From: Martinezella multihospitum
Lineage (GTDB): Bacteria > Pseudomonadota > Alphaproteobacteria > Rhizobiales > Rhizobiaceae
Reading direction: 5' to 3'
Assembly: GCF_900094585.1 (NCBI RefSeq)
Contig: NZ_FMAG01000004.1
Span: forward strand, 744,001 to 808,000
Length of the DNA: 64,000 nt
Below are positions 44,040 to 53,696 of the stretch, piece by piece. A program made the translations under genes and the position numbers. The stretch's first letter is position 1; each line of letters opens with the position of its first letter. The notes below the pieces were generated by a model. The model was given only the letters and a program-made list of their open reading frames with translations. It was not told the origin of the DNA and made no database searches.

Positions 44040-46136
44040 ATGCGTACGAAATATGGTTTCCTCTGCCTGTTCCTGGCATTTGCCTCATCGGCATATGCTC
44101 TGGAAGCCGGTTCACCGCCAGTTTTGACACCGCTGCCGCAGCAGGCGCAAGCCGCTCATTTGACAGCGCAATTTCTGCAGCGCTTCCACTATAAGCCCGT
44201 TCCCCTGGACGATGTCCTGTCTGCCAGGATCATGAATCGCTTCATCAAGTCCCTCGATCCGGATCGGGTCATCTTTCTGCAGAGCGATATCGACAAGTTC
44301 ATGGCGGGCAGCACCAAGATCGATGACGCCATCAATCAGGAAGACCTGAATATCCCGTTTTCCATTTTCAATGTATACGAGCAGCGTGTCGTCGACCGCA
44401 TGACCTATGCGCGCAGCCTGCTCAATCAGAAGCTTGATTTCACCACCAAAGAAGACTACTCGCTGGTGCGCGACAAGGAGCCCTGGCCGCAAACCGAAGC
44501 GGAAAGCAACGATCTCTGGCGCAAGCGCGTCAAGAACGACTGGCTGCGCCTGAAGCTTGCCGGCAAGGATGATGCCGCCATTCGCGATACGCTCGACAAG
44601 CGCTACGAAAACTCCCTCGAGCGCGCCTATAAATACAAAAACGACGATGTCTTCCAGACATTCATGGACGCCTATACGACGTCGGTCGACCCGCATACCG
44701 ATTATTTCGGCGCGACCGCCTCGGCCGAATTCGATATTTCGATGAAACTCTCGCTGGTCGGTATCGGCGCGGTCCTGCAGGAAAGGGACGACTATACCAC
44801 GATCCGCGAACTGGTCGCTGGCGGCCCGGCACAACTGTCCGGCAAGCTTGCGGTCGGCGATCGCATCATCGGCGTCGGCCAAGGCGAAAACGGCCCGATA
44901 AAGGAAGTCGTCGGCACGCGGCTCGATGAAATCGTGCAGATGATCCGCGGCGCCAAGGGCTCGGTCGTGCGCCTTGACATCTTGCCGGCCGATGCCGGGC
45001 CGGATGGCAAGCATCACGTCATCAGTCTCGTACGTGACAAAATCAGCCTCGACAAACAGGCTGCCAAGCAGACGATCCTGTCGGTAAAGGACGGCAACAC
45101 GACGCGCAGGATCGGCGTGATCACGCTGCCGGCGTTCTATGAAGATTTCGAAGCGCGGCGCAAGGGCGACAAGGATTACCGCAGCGCCAGCCGCGATGTC
45201 GCCAAGCTTCTCGGTGAACTGAAGCAGGAGAAGGTCGATGGCGTCCTGATCGATCTGCGCAACAATGGCGGCGGCTCGCTGGCCGAAGCGATCGACCTGA
45301 CGGGCCTGTTCGTCGGCAAGGGTCCGGTCGTCCAGCAGCGCGATGCCGGCGGCGAAGTGGAGGTCGAGAGCGATGATCTTGCCGCCCCGGCCTGGACCGG
45401 CCCGGTCGGCGTGCTGATCAATCGCGGCTCGGCATCAGCCTCCGAGATCTTTGCCGCGGCGATCCAGGATTACGGTCGCGGTGTGATCATCGGTGAACCG
45501 AGCTTCGGCAAGGGCACGGTGCAAACCGTGGTCAATCTCGATCAGGTGGCCCACAATCAGAAACCGAAATTCGGTGAGCTGAAACTGACCGTCGCTCAGT
45601 TCTTCCGCGTCAACGGCGGCACGACACAGTTGCGCGGCGTGACGCCGGATATCAGCCTGCCGGGGCTTTCGGACCTCAAGACCTTCGGCGAGTCGAGCTA
45701 CGACAACGCGCTGCCGTGGACGCAGGTAAAGCCCGCGAACTACAAGCCCTGGAGTGACATCCAGGCGCTGCTGCCGCAGCTGCAAAGTCGCCATGACGCG
45801 CGGGTGAAGGATGATTCGGAATACCAGCGCTTCGTGGAAGACGTCACCACGCTGAAGGAGCAGCGCGACAAGAAGGTCATCTCTCTCAACGAAACCGAAC
45901 GCCGCAACGAGCTGACTGCCCAGGCAAACCGTCTCAAGTCGCGCGGACAGGTGAATGATGGCATCGATACCGGCGAAGATGATGGCCTGCAGGCCAATGA
46001 GCGCAGCCTGAGCGCCGATATCGCCATCGAAAAGGCCCGCAAGAGCGCGAAGGATATCCTGCAGAACGAGGCTGCCTCCATCGTTGCCGATGAGGCGGAC
46101 CTGCAGGCCGGCATGTCGAGGGCCGCGGCAAAGTAG
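44040..46136 (+). CDS. prc: Tail-specific protease Prc (Tsp), C-terminal processing peptidase
   Basis: 698 aa, the long E. coli-type form (682 aa), not the 440-aa CtpA form. Signal peptide ends after SSAYA; PDZ domain about 235-320 (KLSLVGIGAVLQERDDYTTI); catalytic Ser466 (SASASEIFAA) and Lys491 (SFGKGTVQ); DLRNNGGGSL loop; long C-terminal helical region (DUF3340-like). Degrades periplasmic proteins with exposed hydrophobic tails. A second, alternative TTG start lies 1 codon upstream. Confidence 0.93.
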   Translation: MRTKYGFLCLFLAFASSAYALEAGSPPVLTPLPQQAQAAHLTAQFLQRFHYKPVPLDDVLSARIMNRFIKSLDPDRVIFLQSDIDKFMAGSTKIDDAINQEDLNIPFSIFNVYEQRVVDRMTYARSLLNQKLDFTTKEDYSLVRDKEPWPQTEAESNDLWRKRVKNDWLRLKLAGKDDAAIRDTLDKRYENSLERAYKYKNDDVFQTFMDAYTTSVDPHTDYFGATASAEFDISMKLSLVGIGAVLQERDDYTTIRELVAGGPAQLSGKLAVGDRIIGVGQGENGPIKEVVGTRLDEIVQMIRGAKGSVVRLDILPADAGPDGKHHVISLVRDKISLDKQAAKQTILSVKDGNTTRRIGVITLPAFYEDFEARRKGDKDYRSASRDVAKLLGELKQEKVDGVLIDLRNNGGGSLAEAIDLTGLFVGKGPVVQQRDAGGEVEVESDDLAAPAWTGPVGVLINRGSASASEIFAAAIQDYGRGVIIGEPSFGKGTVQTVVNLDQVAHNQKPKFGELKLTVAQFFRVNGGTTQLRGVTPDISLPGLSDLKTFGESSYDNALPWTQVKPANYKPWSDIQALLPQLQSRHDARVKDDSEYQRFVEDVTTLKEQRDKKVISLNETERRNELTAQANRLKSRGQVNDGIDTGEDDGLQANERSLSADIAIEKARKSAKDILQNEAASIVADEADLQAGMSRAAAK

Positions 46137-46668
46137 TCACGAAGCTGCATCGCGCCCCTCACGACCGAGGGATCGACGTCGCTGCCGTGACGTCGATCCG
46201 GCTCTCTGGCTGCTGGTGCATAAGACCCGCGGCTAGAGTAATTCCAGGAAAAGTGTGGACGGTTTTCGGACAACCTCATGCTCTATTTCTTTGATTTCAG
46301 AGCGAATTCAGATTTAGATCGAATAGACCCGAAATCATCCAGCTTCAGGGCCTCAGCTACGTTTCAGCTACTCGTTGTAGGCTATGCGCGTGCGATACTT
46401 GCGCCCCCAACAAAGTCTCGCACGAGGCGCCGATAAGGCTCTCTGCTCTGCCTCATGCCAATGAGGCAGAGCTCCCGTCGCCCGGATCACGCTCAGCGAG
46501 CCTTGACCGTGCGATCGAAGGCCTTGGATACCGTTCGTCGGCGATCCTAATTCACCTTTGCAAAGGCGGTCAGGACTAGTCTCATCCCCCACAGCGCGCC
46601 ATCGCATGTCTTTCCGGATGGCCGCGACTGCCTCTTCGCATGGCGCGCGAAATTGGCTAAGAGGCCAT
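46137..46668. other. Gene-free stretch
   Basis: 532 bases between prc and the YigZ-like gene with no supported gene or clear repeat. A hairpin-less region; the promoter of the next gene probably lies near its end. Confidence 0.5.
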
Positions 46669-47253
46669 ATGTTTGAGCTTGTTTCGATCGCCACCGCCAA
46701 TCAGGAAGTCAAGCGAAGCCGGTTCGTTGCGACGGCCGCTCCGATTGCCGATACCGAGGCGGCAAAGTTGTTTGTCGCACAGCACTCGGTCATGGATGCC
46801 AATCACAATTGCTGGGCTTGGCGTATCGGACAGAATTATCGCTTCAGCGATGATGGCGAACCGAGCGGCACTGCCGGCAAGCCGATCCTCCAGGCTATCG
46901 ACGGCTTCGAATTGGATATGATCGCCGTCGTCGTGACACGCTGGTTCGGCGGCACTCTTTTGGGCGCTGGCGGATTGATCCGCTCCTATGGCGGCACCGC
47001 CGCAATATGTCTGCAAGGCGCGGAGAAGAGAGAAATACTCCCGACCGTCGCGGCAACGATCGATGTGCAGTTTTCCCATCTCGCTCTCGTAAAGGCGAAA
47101 CTTCTCGCCGAGGCAGGCGTGCAGCTTGTGGAGGAACGCTTCACCGAATCCGGAGCCGTGCTCGGTGTGACCATCGCCGCCTCGATGGTCGAACGGGTCG
47201 TTGACAACATCCAGGATCTCACAAGCGGTCGAGCAACTATAAAGTTGGATTGA
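46669..47253 (+). CDS. YigZ/IMPACT family protein (UPF0029)
   Basis: 194 aa from the ATG after AAGAGGCCAT. Matches the YigZ pattern: KRSRFVATAAPIADTEAAK, then NHNCWAWRIG, RFSDDGEPSGTAGKPIL and VVTRWFGGTLLGAGGLIRSYGG. Nucleic-acid-binding fold; related to IMPACT, a translation-stress regulator in eukaryotes. Function in bacteria is not settled. Confidence 0.92.
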   Translation: MFELVSIATANQEVKRSRFVATAAPIADTEAAKLFVAQHSVMDANHNCWAWRIGQNYRFSDDGEPSGTAGKPILQAIDGFELDMIAVVVTRWFGGTLLGAGGLIRSYGGTAAICLQGAEKREILPTVAATIDVQFSHLALVKAKLLAEAGVQLVEERFTESGAVLGVTIAASMVERVVDNIQDLTSGRATIKLD

Positions 47254-47315
47254 TCAGAACACGCAGAGATACGAAGGATGATGTCTTGTCCCCGTGATAG
47301 GGCGGAGATAGGCAA

Positions 47316-48608
47316 TCAATCGCCGGAGAATACAGCGCCCTGGGACGGCTCCGGCAGCACGGAAGCGGCTACGCGCAGCACGCCATGAAACCCGACCCAA
47401 AGCGCAATCGACCCGAGTGCAAAACTGCCGAGGATCATGAACATCGTGCCATAGCCGATCTCCTGCGCCAGCCAGCCGCCGATCGCCGGGCTCAGGGATG
47501 CACCGACACCCTGCATCGTCATGACGACACCCTGGCCGACATTGATGCGGCCGGTCCCGTTCAGGATGCGGGCGACGAGCGTTGGCACGGCAACGCTTTG
47601 CAGGCCCGCGCCGATGCCATCGAGAAGCTGAACGGGATAGACACCCCAGGACGTCATTAGATGCGCCGCCACGAGGCCGCGGATCGGCAGCGAGACGAAC
47701 GAGATCAGCAGCACGAGCCACTGCCCTCTCCTTTCCGCCATATGCATCGCGATCAAGGAGGTAATGATCATCGTGCCCTGCGCCACCACCACGGTCAGGG
47801 CGACGAAACCCGCAGGATCGGCCTGCCCGGCGGAGACGACAGCCAACCCGAACAATGGCAACATCGCGCCGTTGCCAAGATGAAACAATGCAAGGGCACC
47901 AGCCAGGATGAGCAGCGGCTTCGACTCGGCAAGCACCTTGAAGCCGCTCGGTTTTCGGTGTCTGGCAGGCTCCGCCTCCCCCAGCGGACCAACGGCGGCA
48001 AGGGTCGCGCCACGCGCTTCGTCATCGTCGATCGCATCAGACGGGATCATCAGCACGGAAATGATGGTCAGCACGCCGAAGACGGCTGACAGCCAGAACA
48101 CGGCGGTAAGCCCGAACATCCAACCGAGCCATCCCGACAGCCCGGCGCCGACCAGGTTGCCGGCATGATTGAATGCCTGATTGTAGCCATTCTGCCGATT
48201 GAAGCCCGCCTGCCGGACAATGCCGAGAGTGATGCCATTGAGGGCAGGCCCGATCGCGGCACCGGCAATAGCGGTCGCAACCTGCGACAAGGCCACGACC
48301 CAGAAGAGCTGCGACACCAACAGGATCGTGGAGGCGAGGACGGTGCAGATGCCAAGCACGATTACGCATGTGCGTTTATGCGTCGTCTCATCGATGAAGG
48401 CTCCTGCGGGCGCCATCATCACCATCCCAGCAATCCCACCGATCGTCATGACCGAGCCGATCGATCCGCTTTGCCAGCCATGGGCGACAAGGAAAACCCC
48501 GAGGAAGGGTCCGATACCCGCCTGAACATCGGCCATGAAGAAATTCAGAAATCCTAGTGGGACGAGAGCTCGGGCTTGCTGCTGGTCGTTGGGGGATGAG
48601 CGCGACAC
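47316..48608 (-). CDS. MFS transporter
   Basis: 430 aa from a GTG start, 12 helices with a central cytoplasmic loop (DDDEARGATL...HRKPSGFK). Motif A-like sequence GAFIDETTHKR in loop 2-3. Converges with the YigZ-like gene, and starts just beside the remnant of a LysR regulator, which may once have controlled it. Substrate unknown. Confidence 0.9.
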   Translation of the reverse strand: MSRSSPNDQQQARALVPLGFLNFFMADVQAGIGPFLGVFLVAHGWQSGSIGSVMTIGGIAGMVMMAPAGAFIDETTHKRTCVIVLGICTVLASTILLVSQLFWVVALSQVATAIAGAAIGPALNGITLGIVRQAGFNRQNGYNQAFNHAGNLVGAGLSGWLGWMFGLTAVFWLSAVFGVLTIISVLMIPSDAIDDDEARGATLAAVGPLGEAEPARHRKPSGFKVLAESKPLLILAGALALFHLGNGAMLPLFGLAVVSAGQADPAGFVALTVVVAQGTMIITSLIAMHMAERRGQWLVLLISFVSLPIRGLVAAHLMTSWGVYPVQLLDGIGAGLQSVAVPTLVARILNGTGRINVGQGVVMTMQGVGASLSPAIGGWLAQEIGYGTMFMILGSFALGSIALWVGFHGVLRVAASVLPEPSQGAVFSGD

Positions 48609-48693
48609 GTGACAACCACATGGTTCCTGAAATCGTCAAATGAAAAGCGCTGGATGGGAAAAAGTTCCGCGACATTTGAATAGATGTAGGCCT

Positions 48694-48900
48694 AGCCTGT
48701 GCTCTCAACTGCTCCGTCGCGAACGCGATCTGCTGGCCGAAGGACAATTCAGGCGTATTGCCATCGGTCTATGTCTGGAGATGCCCTTCGTCCTGCCGAG
48801 CTTTCCATTCGTCCGGACCTGGCATCGCCGCCGCGATCGGGGTGCGGCGCATCGCTGGCTCCGCGGGCAGATCGAGAAATTACTGCAGCCGGCGGCATGA
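48694..48900 (+). pseudogene. LysR regulator remnant, C-terminal end only
   Basis: About 65 codons ending in WHRRRDRGAAHRWLRGQIEKL, which matches the last residues of LysR regulators (compare WHPRVDADPAHRWLRN of the 25.8-kb LysR). No HTH or main effector domain is left and the frame upstream has no LysR features. The missing roughly 240 residues would lie where the MFS promoter now is, so a deletion fused the two. Confidence 0.6.
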
Positions 48901-49027
48901 ACCGCAGGCGGCAAACCTCTATAAAGTCGAGGAGCATGTCCGCTCGGATCGAACTCGACAGGATCGAGTGTTTCGAGGGGGAGCCTATTTCCGCACCCAT
49001 ACGGAAGGCCGAAAGTCCAATCAGCTG

Positions 49028-49066
49028 AAAAAGAGAAGGATTCGGAGGGAAAGCCGAATCCTTCTC
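49028..49066 (-). terminator. Rho-independent terminator on the minus strand
   Basis: 13-bp perfect stem (GAGAAGGATTCGG / CCGAATCCTTCTC) with an 8-base loop. The T run (CTCTTTTT) lies on the minus strand, so it ends transcription reading toward lower coordinates, although there is no annotated minus-strand gene just upstream. Confidence 0.75.
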
Positions 49067-49196
49067 GTCTTGATCGGAGGTCAACCGATCGGGGTGGGCA
49101 GCCGCATCGGATTGGAACGATGGGCTGCGGCTACCGACACAGCGTGTCGGATGGCGGTCGGACTCGGAGTTTGAAAGTGCCCCCTCGCCCAAGCTT
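49028..49196 (-). ncRNA. Candidate small RNA of about 170 nt
   Basis: A minus-strand promoter (TTGTCA, 17 bp, TATACA) at 49203-49231 and a strong intrinsic terminator at 49028-49066 enclose about 170 nt with no convincing ORF. The RNA would have a CCGAGTCCGACC-rich middle and the terminator stem at its 3' end. Not matched by eye to a named rhizobial sRNA family. The short peptide frames here lack ribosome sites. Confidence 0.4.
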
Positions 49197-49202
49197 GACC
49201 CC

Positions 49203-49231
49203 TGTATACATACATTCGGTATGTTTGACAA
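49203..49231 (-). promoter_or_regulatory. Sigma70-type promoter with palindrome in spacer
   Basis: Minus-strand TTGTCA (49226-49231) and TATACA (49203-49208), 17 bp apart. The spacer holds the inverted repeat ACATAC-N5-GTATGT (49208-49224), which is the shape of a TetR operator, so the promoter may be repressed. Alternatively it is the leftover promoter of a lost gene. Confidence 0.5.
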
Positions 49232-49537
49232 CAAGTTCGATGCGGATTAAGGCGGCATCTGGAAAAAAATTGTTGTTGGCACGTGCCACGGCATTCATAT
49301 TCCCGCAGCCATAGGCAGATATTTGACTAGGCAGATTCGCCCAGCGTAATACGGGAGCGCTGAATGCGAAGAACAACGAGGATGCTTTGCCGACCTGGCT
49401 ACCCAAGGAATGATATCTGGTAAATCAGATCTGCCCTCGATATGCCGCCCCTTGAAATCCTACTGAAAACGATTGTGCCGTCGCGACATCTATGACATGG
49501 CGCGTGCGACGATAGTGGCAATCGCTGGGAGAACCGG
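49232..49537. other. Gene-free stretch before glycosyltransferase
   Basis: About 300 bases with no supported gene. Contains an A-rich tract (GGAAAAAAATTG) near 49260 and, at its end, the ribosome site of the glycosyltransferase. Confidence 0.4.
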
Positions 49538-51097
49538 ATGAACTTTCTGGGAAAAGACAGTTTTGCGGGTGCGCATCGGCAGGCTGCGTCAATCGACAAC
49601 AGGTCATCCTCCGAATATTGGTGGGTGCCTGGGAGCCTGGCCATATATTTCATCGTGCAGGCAGCCGTCCGCATCGCCATCTCCAACTCGCTGCGGATCG
49701 ATGAAGCGCAGCAGTTCCTCGTGGGCCAATGGCTCGCCTGGGGATATGACGCCCAGCCACCGCTCTACAACTGGATTCAGTACGGCGTCTTCGAAATTTT
49801 CGGCACGAGTGTCGCATCGCTCGTCATCGTGAAGAATCTTCTGCTCTTCCTCGTCTACCTCGCCTATTACAAGCTTCTGAGGCTGCTCGTGGCTGACAAA
49901 AGGCTGGCGGCGGTCGGAACGCTATCGCTCCTGACGATGCCGCAGATGTTCTGGCAGGCGCAGAGAGACCTGACGCATACCGTCGGCACTCTGCTTGCGG
50001 TGCTGATGCTAATCTACTTCGTCGTTGCGACCATTCGTCGCCCGACGGTCATCTCCTATGCGCTGATCGGCCTTTGGGCCGGGCTTGGAATGCTCACCAA
50101 GTACAATTTCGCTCTGGTGATCATCAGCGTTCTCGCCGCGACCTTCTTTCATCCCGAAGGGCGAAAAAGACTTTCGGACTGGCGCCTTCTGCTGACGCTC
50201 GCGATCGCCGGTCTCGTGTTCCTGCCGCATGCCGTATGGATGGTGTCCAACATGGACCGTGTCCTGACAACGACGGTCCACACCATGGCGGAGCAAGGCG
50301 CCGGCGGAAAACTTTCCGACATCGGTTTCGGACTTCTCGAACTGGTCAAGACGAGCGTTGCGATCGTCGCCCCTACGAGCGTGATCTTTCTGCTGTTCTT
50401 CCGTCAATCATTCCTGCGTTCGCTGCGTGCCAGAAGCGAATGGAGCGATTTTGTCGGAAGGATACTTTTAAGCACGGTCGCGATCCTGCTGGTGTTGATA
50501 CTGGTGATAACGCTCACGGAGTTTCGCGACCGCTGGCTGCTCCCCTTCCTGTTTCTGGTGCCGGCCTACTTCTGTCTGAAACTCGACGCCGCGGGCGAGC
50601 AACTTGGAGCTGACATAAAGAGGTTCCTTTATGTGCCCATCGTCATGATGGTGGCGCTGCCATTGATACTGGGTGGAGGCATCCTCTTCGCTCGGTTTTT
50701 TCATTCTTATGAGCATCTGAACACGCCCTATGCGACCTTCGTGGACAAAATCGTTGCCGCGGAAGGAAAACAACCCTCGGCGGTCGTGACGACGACCTGG
50801 CACAAGGCGGGCAATCTTCGTGTGAACATGCCGCATACCGCCGTGATATCAACGGAATATCCCGCATCGGACCTTAGTCGGCAGGTCATAGGAGATGGAC
50901 CGGTCCTGTTGGTCTGGAACGAGCGAGACGGACATCAGTCAACCATGCCGAACGCCTTGAAGCTGTGGTTTACGTCGAAATACGGAACGGCGGCACAATT
51001 GCCATCGCAGCAGGATATTGCCCTTCCCTATTATTACGGGAAGGACCCGGATCGCTATCATTTTGGTTATGCGTGGTATTATCCGAAGTCGAACTGA
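49538..51097 (+). CDS. GT39/PMT-type membrane glycosyltransferase
   Basis: 519 aa with GGGAGAACC before the ATG. Resembles the PMT_2 (ArnT-like) family: the first loop has RIDEAQQFLVGQWLAWGYDAQPPLYNW spread over residues 52-77, with the conserved Asp-Glu (DE) and a Pro-Pro-Leu-Tyr stretch. About nine to eleven hydrophobic helices and a C-terminal periplasmic domain. Likely transfers a sugar from a polyprenyl-phosphate donor to a lipid or surface glycan. Confidence 0.85.
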   Translation: MNFLGKDSFAGAHRQAASIDNRSSSEYWWVPGSLAIYFIVQAAVRIAISNSLRIDEAQQFLVGQWLAWGYDAQPPLYNWIQYGVFEIFGTSVASLVIVKNLLLFLVYLAYYKLLRLLVADKRLAAVGTLSLLTMPQMFWQAQRDLTHTVGTLLAVLMLIYFVVATIRRPTVISYALIGLWAGLGMLTKYNFALVIISVLAATFFHPEGRKRLSDWRLLLTLAIAGLVFLPHAVWMVSNMDRVLTTTVHTMAEQGAGGKLSDIGFGLLELVKTSVAIVAPTSVIFLLFFRQSFLRSLRARSEWSDFVGRILLSTVAILLVLILVITLTEFRDRWLLPFLFLVPAYFCLKLDAAGEQLGADIKRFLYVPIVMMVALPLILGGGILFARFFHSYEHLNTPYATFVDKIVAAEGKQPSAVVTTTWHKAGNLRVNMPHTAVISTEYPASDLSRQVIGDGPVLLVWNERDGHQSTMPNALKLWFTSKYGTAAQLPSQQDIALPYYYGKDPDRYHFGYAWYYPKSN

Positions 51098-51279
51098 CCT
51101 GCGGCACTGCAGCCGTGCGACCTCATCGATGAAGAGACGACTGAGAGGCAGCAGGTTCCGCTTGCATTCACCCAGGCAAACTCAATCTTGAGTAGTTTCG
51201 GCTAAGCATCACCCGCCGATGAAGCGCGGTGCATATCTCGCACATCGGGTTTGAAAACGAGCCGCTTGCGAACTGCCGA

Positions 51280-51912
51280 TCACCGCTCAAGCGCACCCTT
51301 TCCGGCGAGAATATGATTGCGGAACTTCACAATCCGCGCGCTTCGCGTTTCTGACTTCTTCACCGAATTCAGATTGATCACATAGCTCTTCTTTCGCCCC
51401 GGCGTCAGATCATGGAAAGCCTCCGCCAGCTCGGGATCGGAATCCAGGGCCTCGATCAACTCGTCAGGCAATTCGATTTCGCTTTGCTCTTTCGGCGGCT
51501 TGATGCCGGCCTCGGCATAACCCATTGCCTCCTTCAGATAGGATCGGATGACGGGCTCCATCTTCGCCACGGCGTCATTGCTCACAAAGCGGATCATATC
51601 GGGATGCCGGGTGTTCTGCCCTTGCTTTTCGAGCAAGCCCTCAGGATCCTTCATCAGTGCCGCGTTGAAGAAACTGGCGCGAAAATCGCCGCGAAAGGCA
51701 CCGATGATCACGATGTTGCGTCCCTCATGCATGTAGCACGGATGCGCCCACTTTACCGTCTCGACGAGCCCCGCCTCCAGACAGATTCGGCGCAGTTCGT
51801 TCAGACCGTCAATCCACAGCCTCGTCGAACAGTCCGGCGTCGCAAAGCGTTCGCAGCGTCCGCATCCCTTGGTAAAGAAGTCCTCGATATCGGTAATCAT
51901 TTCCTCATCCAC
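51280..51912 (-). CDS. YdeI/OmpD-associated family protein (DUF1801 plus OmdA)
   Basis: 210 aa. N-terminal DUF1801-like domain (WAHPCYMHEGRNIVIIGAF, DFRASFFNAALMKD) and a C-terminal OmdA-like helix segment (DSDPELAEAFHDLTPGRKKSY). A second ATG four codons on is an alternative start. In Bacillus and enterics relatives link to peptide or osmotic stress; role here unknown. Confidence 0.88.
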   Translation of the reverse strand: MDEEMITDIEDFFTKGCGRCERFATPDCSTRLWIDGLNELRRICLEAGLVETVKWAHPCYMHEGRNIVIIGAFRGDFRASFFNAALMKDPEGLLEKQGQNTRHPDMIRFVSNDAVAKMEPVIRSYLKEAMGYAEAGIKPPKEQSEIELPDELIEALDSDPELAEAFHDLTPGRKKSYVINLNSVKKSETRSARIVKFRNHILAGKGALER

Positions 51913-52026
51913 TTCATATTCCGGCTATCCGAAGCATCGACACCGTCAGCTCGAGCAAGGCCTGGTGAAAGCAAGTGGCCGGACCATGCTCGCATGATTG
52001 TATCCCGGGCTTGCCAGCAATGGGGC

Positions 52027-52458
52027 TCAACTCACCTCTGCCAGCACCTGTTCAAGTCTTTCCAGGAACTGCCGCCATCCCGCCTTGGCGCCTCCATAAG
52101 CCTGCTTCTGGTCCGGTCGGAAGCCGACCTGCTCCATGCGCAGACGGGTCCCCTTATCCGTCTGCGTGAGCGTGAAGGTCACAACGCTCTTCAGATCGAA
52201 AGCCGGATCATCATGTGCGAAATTCCATCGATAGGACAGCCTGGCGTCCGGCTCGACGACGAGCACTTCGCAATCCAGGACGCCGCCCCAGTCGCTGCGA
52301 AAGCTGAACCGGTGTCCCAGGACGGGAACGAAGTCGTTCTTCATCAGCCACTCTGCGATCAGATGCGGCTGTGTGAGTGCGCGCCAGACCTTTGCCGGCG
52401 GATGCGCAATTTCGCGCTCGACCACGACAGCTCGCACCTCGCCCGATGCCGCCTTCAT
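52027..52458 (-). CDS. SRPBCC/AHSA1 family protein
   Basis: 143 aa helix-grip domain: EREIAHPPAKVWRALTQPHL at the start and GGAKAGWRQFLERLEQVL at the end are AHSA1 hallmarks. Overlaps the upstream ArsR gene by 4 bp, a very common ArsR-AHSA1 operon in rhizobia. Binds a hydrophobic ligand or acts as a chaperone cofactor; not defined here. Confidence 0.92.
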   Translation of the reverse strand: MKAASGEVRAVVVEREIAHPPAKVWRALTQPHLIAEWLMKNDFVPVLGHRFSFRSDWGGVLDCEVLVVEPDARLSYRWNFAHDDPAFDLKSVVTFTLTQTDKGTRLRMEQVGFRPDQKQAYGGAKAGWRQFLERLEQVLAEVS

Positions 52459-52778
52459 TGATCCATCCGATCGAGCAGGTCTTCGAGATCGTCGAACTTG
52501 TCTTCCCAGAAGCCGGTCATTTCGCTTGTCCAGTCAAGCAATGGCGCAAGAGCGTTTCGTTGTGCGCTATAATGCGTCTGGCGTCCTTCGTGCCGGTCGC
52601 ATACCAGCCCCGCCTGTTTCAGAACGGCAAGATGCTTTGAAACGCCCGGCTGGGAGACACCGGCGTAAGCCGTGAGCGCAACGACGGTCTGATCGCCATC
52701 ACGGCACAATCGCTCGAATATCGCCCGCCGCGTCGGATCGGCGAGCGCTCGGAAAATAGGATCATGGGCATTGGCCAT
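52455..52778 (-). CDS. ArsR family transcriptional regulator
   Basis: 107 aa winged helix: FRALADPTRRAIFERL, then LTAYAGVSQPGVSKHLAVLKQ and the wing DRHEGRQTHYSAQ. No metal-binding Cys are present, so not a metal sensor. Probably autoregulates the pair with AHSA1. Confidence 0.94.
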   Translation of the reverse strand: MANAHDPIFRALADPTRRAIFERLCRDGDQTVVALTAYAGVSQPGVSKHLAVLKQAGLVCDRHEGRQTHYSAQRNALAPLLDWTSEMTGFWEDKFDDLEDLLDRMDQ

Positions 52779-52861
52779 TGCAATTCATAACTCTTTGGCT
52801 ATTGATTAGATCGATAGCTGATGGGCTATGAATAAGTCAAGCGCCGACCGGCCGCCTGTTC

Positions 52862-53659
52862 TCAGGAGCCCGTGCCCAGCATGCGGAGGAAATCCACATC
52901 GTCGCCGATAAGGGCATCGACCAGCCGGTCCTTGACGCAGCTGCGGATCATAGGAAGCGGGTCGCGGCCACCCTGCCAGAGGATGGCAAGCTTTTCCGGC
53001 AGCGGCAGGCTCAGACGCACGGCAATGCCGGCCTCCTGCAGAGCTTCGGCGTCGGCGCGGTGAAAGCGGTTCAATTCCAGTGAGACGCCGTCAATGCCGC
53101 CGGCACGCATCGAGGTAACGATGTCCGCGGGACGATGGTGAAGGATCGCTTCCGTCTGGAGGCGCGGCTCGAGCTCCTTGACGCGCAGCAGGTCAAGATG
53201 GTCGAAGGAGGATATGGCGACATGATCGAAAGCGTCGAGCTCTCGCAGCGTGCCGATCATGATATCGATGAGGCGATCGGCACGCTCGGGCTCCTTCATC
53301 TCGATCGCAAGGCGCGTATCCGTTTGCTTGGCCCACAGCAGGGTATCGGCAAGCGTCGGCACACGGGTCCCGGCGAAGCGCGGGTCAAATTTTGCGCCGG
53401 CGTCGAGCGAAAGAATGTGCTGGAGATCGTGATCGGCAACGAAGCCGAAGCCGTTGGTCGTGCGATCAAGCGTTCTGTCGTGAATCACAACGATCTGTTC
53501 GTCACGCGTCAGCATAAGGTCGATTTCGCACTCGTTGGCGCCTGCATTCACCCCCTCCTGGAAGGCGAGAATAGTGTTTTCCGGGAAACGTCGGCTGAAA
53601 CCGCGGTGAGCGGCAATGCGGAGCGAACCATGACGAGCGGCATGAAGGGGCAAAGGCAA
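52862..53659 (-). CDS. Glycerophosphodiester phosphodiesterase, cytoplasmic
   Basis: 265 aa from a TTG with AAGGAG seven bases before; an upstream in-frame TTG at 53695 lacks a site. GDPD TIM barrel: catalytic His in AAHRGFSRRFPENT, Glu/Asp in ECEIDLML, His in VIHDRTLDRTTNG, and Glu in AIEMKEP. No signal peptide, so it acts on imported glycerophosphodiesters. Last gene of the LacI-linked ABC operon. Confidence 0.92.
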   Translation of the reverse strand: MPLPLHAARHGSLRIAAHRGFSRRFPENTILAFQEGVNAGANECEIDLMLTRDEQIVVIHDRTLDRTTNGFGFVADHDLQHILSLDAGAKFDPRFAGTRVPTLADTLLWAKQTDTRLAIEMKEPERADRLIDIMIGTLRELDAFDHVAISSFDHLDLLRVKELEPRLQTEAILHHRPADIVTSMRAGGIDGVSLELNRFHRADAEALQEAGIAVRLSLPLPEKLAILWQGGRDPLPMIRSCVKDRLVDALIGDDVDFLRMLGTGS

Positions 53660-53696
53660 TGCAAGTCTCCTTGGAGTCGGTTCTTTACGGAGCAAC

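Noticed and set aside
46368..46700. Minus frame before the YigZ-like gene
   Set aside because: No ribosome site or domain and overlaps the promoter of the next gene.
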